Source: Notospermus geniculatus
Taxonomy: Eukaryota; Nemertea; Pilidiophora; Heteronemertea; Lineidae
Direction: 5' to 3'
DNA: 64,000 bases
NCBI GenBank assembly: GCA_002633025.1
Contig: NMRB01000286.1
Location: forward strand, 51,123 to 115,122
Shown piece after piece: positions 56,243-64,000 of this stretch (within the stretch, counting starts at the first letter, position 1; every line of letters starts with the position of its first letter). A program made the position numbers and the translations under genes. Under the pieces are notes generated by a model. It did not search any database and was not told the DNA's origin. It saw nothing but the letters and a program-made list of their open reading frames with translations.

Positions 56243-56700
56243 ACATATGTGCTACTGCATGTGAGTGAGTTATGTCAGTGAGTCATGTCTATTGAGCCAT
56301 GAAATCTACATGTGTGCTACCGCATGTCTATAGCCGTGGTTACACTACATTGAAATACCCGGGTTTTTTGACACCCGGGTCTAGCCCGGCTGTGAAAAAT
56401 CCCTCCTGAGGCCCGGTGCCTGTCAACACCACTTAAATTTTGTGACGGGGACCTAAATTAAGCCCTCCAAAAACCGTTCGAGCTCGGAGGGGGTTATTAC
56501 ACCGCGTTTTTAACAGGTGTGGACAGAAAAAACCCGGGTTCGACACGGGTTTTTTATGTAATGTAACAAGGGCTAGTGAGTCATGTCTATTGAGCCATGA
56601 AATCTGCATATGTGCCACCAGTTTTATGTCAGTGAGTCATGTCTATTGAGCCATTAAATCTACATGTGTGCTACCGCATGTCAGTAAATTTTATGTCCGA
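56243..56700 (+). repeat. Tandem repeat of about 70 bp, interrupted by a MITE
   Basis: Units of GTCAGTGAGTCATGTCTATT, GAGCCATGAAATCTACATGT and GTGCTACCGCAT before and after the MITE at 56332-56577. Copy number is unknown because the array touches the gap. Confidence 0.8.
56332..56577. mobile_element. MITE inserted in the 70-bp array
   Basis: TAGCCGTGGTTACACTACAT at the left and ATGTAATGTAACAAGGGCTA at the right form 20-bp imperfect TIRs. Inner ACCCGGGTTTTTT words are also inverted. Flanking array sequence continues on both sides. Confidence 0.75.
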
Positions 56701-58500
56701 GAAACGGCGCACAGACACTACTTCAACCTCACACGTCGCAGGCATGAGTTTGTGTGCTCTGCCAGCTTTAGGACATGTAGGAGTGTAAGTTAGTGAGATG
56801 GTCTCACTGGTCAGACATGTCAGAGGTAATCTCACAGAAATGAGTTTGGTATCGCAAATTTGGTATCGTGTGTGCTGCCAGAAGAGGAAGGCCAAGGACA
56901 TGAATTCAGATTGTAGAAATGTGTTGGAGTGTTCACCTCCCAAATATGGTAGAAAGTTGGTGGAGTCCTAAGAACTTTTCTTTTTGGGATCACCCCACTT
57001 TTTCATTTTCAAGTGGGACTTCATACTTGGTATTATAACTGAAGTGTTGGTTTATATTCCACTCCTGCATAATTTGTATTATACAGTTGTACGGTTTATA
57101 CTCATGCAGTATGTTTTCGACCACCAAAAATGCTCTGGAACATTAATTTTCAGTTGGAAACATACAGGGTGAGTACTCAAGCTTGCTGACGTGCTGTTCC
57201 TCTTTGTGAAGAATTCCATTGCCCGTACCCGGAAACCTCTGTGAATTGAAGGTTAATGTGTGATGTGCTTGTGTGCCTCCAGGGAATTCTTGGTCTTATT
57301 TAGGAATTACCATTCATAACAATAATTAGCTTTTTTATTAAGCTGTTTTAGTTTGGGATTGATCCGTAGAACAGGTTGGATTTACACCTTGGAACATTCT
57401 GATTGGTTCCTTGGACAGGATCCTCAAAGTGTGCCCAATCTGCTAAAGCTGGGACTTGATTAATCACTGCTTTGGCCTGTGACCTTAGCTGTATTTCGGA
57501 GTAAGACTATTATAATGTTATTTATGGAATTCTGAGTGAGACAATTTATGAAGAAAACCTGTACCGGTTATGCTTTACGTTCTTTCTGCTGTACAAATGC
57601 ATTGGATTTTGTTATGCATGCAGAAACCTCAAATAAAAAGCATTGACTACACCTAGGGCCGTATTACATGTAAGACCTTAGATTAAGGAAGCTTCTAGAA
57701 TACGGCTCCTGACGTAGGAGATACGTCTGAATGACACTGTCTTGAGAGGATGTCTGAATGACTCTTGTCCTGAGAGGATGCCCATCGTGAGGTAAATACT
57801 GGTTGGCTTTCCATCCGCTGCCGATTTGTAAGACGACGAAGGGAATGAGTGCCAAGAACCATCTCAAGGACATACCATGTAGTACGGTACCGTAGCCCTG
57901 TGTCTGTGCCTGCAACAGGCGAGGTGGGTGTGACTTCTTTCAGCAGTCATTACCTGTGAATGAATTAATCATCTCAATAATGTATTTGCTCAATCAATAG
58001 GATTATGTGGGTGTTATGGTACTCAAAGATCCATATCCGACAATGTATGAGGTAGAGCAGTACCGGTATTTGACTTCATGAAATCCAATTTGAGGAGATC
58101 AACTCAAAGCTAATTTTGAAACGACCCATAATTGACTGACACAAGGGGGGATTGGTAGCCTTTTGTCAAAATATTTATAAAGCGAACTCCCTAATGAATT
58201 TATGAATTGATTGGTGTCAAGCAAAGTGATCACTCGCGTCACAAGTATGTCATGGGATGAATAGGTCAATGGGTATATGGTTTCATGGTCAGTGAAAAAG
58301 GATTTGGCAGTCAGTCAGAACATGTTGAATGGCCTCCAAACATCTCATCCCATACGGTAATAATGTTGGTGACCTCAGAAGATGTGCTTCGAATGTCCTG
58401 TGCGTCTCGTTGTAACACCAAACTTCAAGATCAAGTATATTCCTCCAAGCACCAAACGAGTGAGAGTATGGCCTAAGACCTTTATCTCAAGAACAATTTA
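56701..58500. other. Intergenic stretch, nothing recognised
   Basis: AT-rich, no splice-flanked ORF with recognisable features. May contain upstream non-coding exons of the gene starting near 59676, but this is not visible. Confidence 0.35.
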
Positions 58501-58675
58501 AAGGCGCTCCTCCACTTAACAGTTTTTTCGCAGAAGTTGGCTCACAATGAGCAACTCAACTGCGAACAGTTGGTTGTGTCATTGGTCTCAGCGTAAGCCG
58601 TGAGGGAACAAACAATGGTAATTGCCCATTGTGAGCCAACTTCTGCGAGAAAACTGTCAAGTGGAGGAGCGCCTT
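58501..58675. repeat. Inverted-repeat MITE, arms about 49 bp
   Basis: AAGGCGCTCCTCCACTTAAC, AGTTTTTTCGCAGAAGTTGG and CTCACAATG at the left are inverted at the right with three or four differences. The centre is about 75 bp. Confidence 0.85.
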
Positions 58676-59675
58676 GACTGGAACTTCCCCCACAGTCGCT
58701 TCGTGAGCTGGGCTCTGTAGTGCCCTTCAACTTCAAGTCTTACTTACTAATCCCCACTGCTCCACCCCCTCAGCATTAGGTTTTCATTTATGGATCTTCT
58801 GAATAACACGAAGAAGACACGCAGGCGTAGGTGCTCACCTTGGGCACTGGTGTTTAGTCCCCCTCAGTGCTTATGACAGCCATGTAATACAAGGATGTGT
58901 TTCAAGGTAAAGCTTGCATTCTTTGATCTACTTTTGGAATGCAAACAATTTTATAAAGAGTAATGAAGAACATGAATGGTATTAAACAAGGCCTCTGGCT
59001 CAGGAGGAACGAACCTGTCGCTGACTTTTACCAAAAATTCATTTAAGCGAACTCATGAATTTTTGCTTTTACGCATGTATGTAATAATGAATGGTGTGTG
59101 AACTCTCTGACTATAATTCTTTGAAATCATTTGATAACATCCCAAGAATTAACAACCCTGCCAGCGGACATGCATTTCATTGTGTTGTTATCATAACAAG
59201 TTATTGTGTTCGGAGGTATTGTTGGTTCCTGTTGTGGTGTAGGCTATGTATGACAAGAATGTGATTTGTCTTTCGTGTGGACGAAGTGTGGATTCGTCCG
59301 TGGGTCAAGGAAGAGTTCTCTCGGCGTTCGTGTGGTATGAACTGCTCAGAAGGAATATTTGTAAGTGCTGAAGTTTGAGTGTATTTGAAGTTTGAGAGTA
59401 ACAGTAAGCTTCTTTAGACGTCAACCCCCCTCACCTGATTGTGATGCATGTACCTCAGAATGGTGGTTTGCAGGTTGGCCTGTGGCAAATGTTTGTGGAG
59501 TGACCATACAATATTCTGGGTAGGAAGGATAGCAAAAGGGAAGATCTTCTGGAATGTGTGAGGGCTGATGTTGATTGCAAAGGTTATTCGTCTGTCTACA
59601 CAAGTTTCACACCCAAGGTTTTGCTAAAAAATCTTTGATGGCGAAATCAATATATGTGTACATTTCTCTTTCAGG
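58676..59675. other. Stretch before the orphan exon; possible 5' UTR exon near 59250-59360
   Basis: GTGTGGATTCGTCCGTGGG to GGAATATTT is followed by GTAAGTGC at 59361, a good donor. It could be a non-coding first exon joined to the acceptor before 59676. This is inference; no promoter element was recognised. Confidence 0.3.
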
Positions 59676-59875
59676 CGTTCTAAGGTGAAATGGACAACCT
59701 TTATCAATTCCTCCAATTCTGAAGGGAAGAGTCGAGACTCTTCTTAACCTGCTTCATTTCGATGAAGATAATAGCCTGATTAAAGTTCCTATCGATCCAT
59801 CAAGGATTTAAGATGCCGGGGAAGAGGGGACTCTTCAAACTGAAGAAGAGCTTATCTGCTCCAAATATTTCATCG
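59676..59875 (+). CDS. Probable first coding exon of an unidentified gene (ATG at 59813)
   Basis: The acceptor CTCTTTCAG precedes 59676, and the donor TCATCG then GTAAGT follows 59875. The frame from ATG 59813 gives 21 residues, MPGKRGLFKLKKSLSAPNIS and one more Ser, phase 0 at the donor. The sequence is basic with a KKSLSAPN stretch like AGC-kinase/14-3-3 sites (speculative). I do not recognise the gene. No continuing exon is seen before the TAF1C duplication begins about 1.1 kb further on, so the rest must lie beyond the window or be cut off by a misassembly. Confidence 0.5.
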
Positions 59876-59956
59876 GTAAGTAAAATGATGTACTAGTATG
59901 TTGTATAGAACAGCGCAAAGGCAGCATCACATTTACAAAATTAGAGAGCTTAATCT

Positions 59957-60113
59957 TTAAGCCTGCCACACACTGGAGCTATCTGCTGAGCAAAAAGTCA
60001 TTCGAGGCCGTTTGCTCAGCAGATACTCATATTTGCGCGGTGAGCTATCTGCTGAGCAAACGGTCTCGAATGACTTTTTGCCCAGCAGTAGCTCCAGTGT
60101 GCGGCAGGCTTTA
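59957..60113. repeat. MITE with AAGCCTGCCG ends, copy 2
   Basis: TTAAGCCTGCCACACACTGG at the left pairs with CCAGTGTGCGGCAGGCTTTA at the right. Internal CTATCTGCTGAGCAAA words occur in both arms, as in 39323-39467. Confidence 0.8.
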
Positions 60114-60789
60114 TGAAAATTCCTTTCGCCTTCCGACATCAGATTTTCCCAAAGATTTCTGGTAACTCAGTGCCCACCATGCATGGTCAAATTTTTCATG
60201 ATATTTTCTGTGCATGTTCAATGCTTATGTGTGGGTCTATACATTTAAGCCCTACTTCTGAAAAATTGTTTGCAAATTAATGGCAGGCAGAAGTAATAAA
60301 ACAACGCCGAATCTTGTGACTGCGGTCGTGAACCATGAGAAATATTCCAGTGATAATCCAGTCCTTCTTTTGTAACTCATGAGCCACATTTGCTATTTAA
60401 ATTTATTCTATTCTTACATTTATTGGTCGTAAAATTGTCATTTGACTGGTCAGGTGTGTATAAGGTGTATTGTTCAGGTTGTAAGGTGAGATTTATTGAC
60501 ATGATCATGTACTGGTAAGCACATTTCCAATTTAGTTAAATGGATTGTCATTTGAGGAAGTGAATTGCTTCATATTTACCACTAGAACAAACCACAGTTT
60601 GACGGGTAGGCCTAGAACTTATCATGCCATTGGAAGTGTAGGGGAAAATGTCATGAAACATGAACGAGGTAAAAAAATTATGCTTTGTGTGTGAGCCATG
60701 TAGTATTCACTATCAAATCAATGATGACAAGAACCAGAAATCTTGTATAGAATATAGCTCACGCTAAAAGGAATAAATGTGTCCCGGGT
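60114..60789. other. Non-coding stretch, nothing recognised
   Basis: Possible intron of the gene starting at 59813. No exon or repeat structure was recognised. Confidence 0.35.
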
Positions 60790-60799
60790 GTCAAATATG

Positions 60800-60972
60800 T
60801 AAAGATCATCAGATCAGTGGTCTAAATACCATTGAAGTTGGGGCTTTTGGCTGCTTTGATGAATGGAATGGAATGTTNACTCACTATGTTTATTGTATTT
60901 TCTTCCAATATAAAATGTAATATTTTTATAAGGAATCAATAAACACATTTGAATTTGAATTTGAATTTGTGT
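60800..60972 (+). mobile_element. 3' tail of a non-LTR retrotransposon (candidate)
   Basis: TTTATAAGGAATCAATAAAC followed by three or four TTGAAT/TTTGAA units, the form of a microsatellite 3' end of a CR1/RTE-type retroposon. No coding part. An N lies inside at 60878. Confidence 0.4.
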
Positions 60973-61570
60973 GAGAATAGGGCCATTTACCCTACCATAT
61001 CATGATATACCGTACCGTACCGGTAGGCCTACCGGTAGCTACCGGTACAAAAACAAACTTGTTGGCCATCATTAATAAACTATGGTCTAGTATCAAGTTT
61101 CACACAACAGGTAACAAGAAAAAGATACTGAATTTTATTACAGTTAGAAGGCATTATTCGCCACAAAATTCGGTAGCGAAAACGTGTAACGAAACCTTAT
61201 TAGTAGTGTAATGAAACGACCAAATTCGGGTAACGAAACGACCAAAACAAGTAACGACACTACCGTTAACGAAAAGGCCGTGTAACGAAACGACCTGATC
61301 CGATTCAAGATGGCAGCCTCCATCGACCATCAAAAATGAAAAAGAAATGCTCTTTGAATGAGCCTTTGCCGCGACTCTGTGGAACTGAATTGAATGCATA
61401 TGTCGCTAACCAAATAGGGTATTCTCTCTACGCCCTTGATAACGATTTTCATGTGATTTGGTGATGTTATTGCCAAGGAAACGGATGAAAATCTGCGCCA
61501 CTGCTGATGAGCTGCTAGCTAGGCCTACTCATCTCATGTAGCTAAAACTGTTAGTGTAGCCTACTCAGTA

Positions 61571-63165
61571 TGTACAGTCATGGACATAAGTTTATCTAGG
61601 CCTACACCTGATCTGATACTTTGAATACTAATAGGTACCCTGTATTTCAAATACTTCTGGGCCAATTTTAACACGGTTTGTTCCATATACTTCTGGGCCA
61701 ATTTTAACATGGTTTGTTCCATATTTATGAGTACCGTAGGCCTACATCTTGCTGGTCATCATTTCTGCTTCAAAATGTTGGAAATTTGGAAATATCGTAA
61801 TTACGTAGCCTAGGGCCTAATAGCTCATCAGAAAAAATCCTAATAGGCCTAATCAACATTTTTATTATGTAATTTTTTTTGACTTTTGTTGCAGTTTTGA
61901 TAGAGTGGAACCATCTAAGGATCATGAACTTTGTTTCATCAAAATCTGTCGCGTGGTTGCTGAGATATTTGAGATTATCAAAATTTCGATATTTGAGATT
62001 TTTCAATTTTTCACAAAATTTTGATATCAGTAGACAGAGCTCTCCTAAAACCCAAGAAGTAATGAAGTTTTGGAAGGTTTAGCCGAAACTGGTTAGAAGT
62101 TAAGCCTGTTTGTCAAAATATCAACATTTTGATACTTTGAAAAATACGCATATTATTTCTGCCCAGTTAAGGCAAAAAGTTCCAAAGTTTTGTATATCCA
62201 TATTCTGAGGTTAGCTTTATCTAATGGTATCAAAATATCTTTCAAAACATGAAAATCTCAAATTATCAAAATTTTGATAAAAATCTCAAATATCTCAGCA
62301 ACCACTCAACATATTTTGATGAAACAAAGCCCAAAGAAAATCCTTAGAAAGTTCCACTCTTCTATCACATCTGCAACAAAAATCACAAAAATATTTCATA
62401 ATAAAAGTTAGATTTTTAATATTTTTTCTGATGAGCTATTACAGTAGAACCTCACCTAACGGACACCTCAATACAGCGGACACCTCAAGATTACGGACAG
62501 ATCTGTCCAGTCCCGAATTTTCCCAAGCCATTTTCAATATAAATTTAACTCGATATTGCGGACACCTCACTATTCAGGACAACGGACAGTTGATTTCTGG
62601 AAAATTGGGTCCCATAACCTCACTATTACGGACAGCAGGTGAAAATTTGAAGCCATTTTCAATGTTTTCATTCACAAAGTGGTCAGTGGTAGGTGATTAA
62701 ATGACCAAACATGGGGTGCTAATTACATGTGCATTGATTGTTTATGATCATACATTTACTAATCACTTTTAATTATCACCTGAACACACTGAATGACTGA
62801 ATACTTTAGTTTGGTGGGACAACAGCTCTGTTTGGACTCTCTTGTCTCAGTCCGTTGTTCGTGATTCTGCATGGAAAACTAGGCTAATGCTGGGCAGTCA
62901 ACTTTGGACTCTTTCTTTTCTNTGGAGTTTCAATATTGCGGACACCTCACTATTACGGACAGCTGAGCTCAGTCCCAAGGGTGTCCGCAATAGCGAGGTT
63001 CTACTGTATATAATTTCGATATTTTCAAATTTCCAAATTTCTGATGCAGAAATATGACCAACAAGACATATTTTCATGTGGAACAAACTGTGTTAAAATT
63101 GGCCCAGTAGTATTTGAAATCTTCAAATTATCAGGTGTAGTTAAACTAATGTCCATGACTGTACA
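61571..63165. repeat. Large foldback element, copy B
   Basis: Same element as 44491-46120. Here the right arm is more complete (GGAACAAACTGTGTTAAAAT and CTGATGCAGAAATATGACCA pair with the left arm) and is interrupted by a Tigger-like element at 62442-63006. Confidence 0.75.
62442..63006. mobile_element. Pogo/Tigger-like element, non-autonomous
   Basis: CAGTAGAACCTCACCTAACG at the left and GCGAGGTTCTACTG at the right, with TA on both sides (62440-62441 and 63007-63008) as target duplication. GCGGACACCTC words recur inside. One N at 62922. No transposase. Confidence 0.8.
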
Positions 63166-63319
63166 TAGCAGGCCTACACCAATCATACATTTTACAAGGG
63201 TTTATGAACATGCATAAAAAATTTCCATGGTTTATCCACATGCACATAACTATGCAGTACATATTCTGATATTTTTAACCTTGAAGGTTAGGCTAATATC
63301 AAGAGTCAAGACACGTACG

Positions 63320-64000
63320 ATGACATATTTTCCACCCCACCATTATCCTGCAGCAGCACCACCACAAGTTCGGAGACGGGAAATATTTGTTGATTATGGC
63401 AGCTTTGGGAGTACTGAATTCTGTGAAGAATCTTCATCATGGCAAAGCCAGAGATCACGTCGAGTGGAGAAGTTCTGTGCTAGGACTCCCACATTGCCAC
63501 TTATCCCACCAAATGATGGTAAGTCTCTGGTGTATGGTGTTGTGTGTTGTGCCTGCCACTATGAGAGGCAGATTATGCTTTGTCTTGGTTTAGATGAGAT
63601 TGAGAAGTCCATGGATTCGATATTGCCTTCCAAAGTACCAGTGCCAGTACCGGTAATCTCATTCTTTTTGTCTTTTATAGTTCCATTCCCTTTTGAAGAT
63701 ATATGTATGGGCAGCATTGATGCAGCTCGTACTCAGCTAAGTAGAGAAGTGGAGCAAAGTAAGAAATTTCAAAATTGGAAGAAGGTAATTGGTCATCTAA
63801 ATTGCACTGAATTCTTGGTTTTTACCTTAATAAAACAAAATGATGCAATTATGATGGTTTCAGATGTAACCATTGCCGGTACCTTTTCACTTGTAATACC
63901 ATTGCTTTTACATTTTCTCTTACACAGCAAGGCAAATACAATAAGAACCTGCTCCAAGATGCTGATGTCAGTGAGATTGAGAGAGAACTAGAATCCCTTG
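63320..64000 (+). CDS. TAF1C: Second TAF1C copy, first exons only (runs off the window)
   Basis: Exons 63320-63518, 63681-63784 and 63928-64000+ are identical in protein sequence to 46275-46473, 46636-46739 and the start of the 46883 exon (MTYFPPHHYPAAAPPQVRRR and so on). The two differences noted between the copies lie in the second intron. Either a true recent tandem copy or a second haplotype assembled in line; the sequence beyond 64000 would decide. The same start ATG and splice sites are intact. Confidence 0.8.

Larger units (their letters stand above)
61015..64000 (+). repeat. Duplicated block, copy B (TAF1C upstream region and first exons)
   Basis: Begins near ACCGGTAGCTACCGGTACAA and matches 43815-46960 in the same orientation, offset about 17.05 kb in the gene part. 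It continues past the window end. The 5' part differs from copy A by many small changes and about 150 bp of indels; the last 880 bp differ at two bases. Confidence 0.9.

Noticed and set aside
55452-56281. ORFs across the assembly gap
   Set aside because: They consist of N only.

Overview
This is eukaryotic, animal DNA: genes split by GT-AG introns, a sacsin-family giant exon, DHX34 and TAF1C orthologues, tRNA-derived SINEs, a Helitron of the OTU/endonuclease type, and very many short inverted-repeat (MITE/foldback) elements. The protein families and the texture of the repeats (ACATGTAC, TAGGCCTA and ACCGGT words) fit a marine invertebrate, perhaps a deuterostome such as a hemichordate, echinoderm or amphioxus. 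The species cannot be fixed from the sequence. The assembly is imperfect: one gap of 621 N and nine isolated N, several of which sit exactly where expected sequence is missing.

Layout. 1-1189: MITE pair and a roughly 300-bp tandem repeat. 1190-17275 (+): sacsin-like gene, 5' end outside the window, six exons seen, one of 10.9 kb, ending in a degenerate J domain and a HEPN domain. 17317-18187: large inverted repeat straight after its stop codon. 18.2-22.5 kb: no gene; repeats, a reverse-transcriptase relic and a TTAA-flanked element. 22699-43214 (-): DHX34, an RNA helicase of nonsense-mediated decay, fifteen exons seen. Its second RecA domain exons and its 3' end are absent. A 12.3-kb intron of DHX34 holds a nearly complete Helitron in the same orientation (two ORFs, 30628-38026) with an 11-copy array upstream. 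Other DHX34 introns hold SINEs, a nested foldback and pogo/Tigger-like elements. 46275-52535 (+): TAF1C, the RNA polymerase I SL1 subunit, divergent from DHX34. 52.9-59.6 kb: intergenic, with several TIR elements, telomere-like repeats, the large gap and a tandem array. 59676-59875 (+): probable first coding exon of an unidentified gene. 61015-64000: second copy of the TAF1C upstream region and its first exons, running off the end.

There is no operon logic here; the three main genes act in separate processes (chaperone-like protein quality control, mRNA surveillance, rRNA transcription). No clearly new biological system was found. The points most worth a second look are the Helitron, the long inverted repeat behind the sacsin-like gene, the partial TAF1C duplication with uneven identity, and the holes in DHX34.
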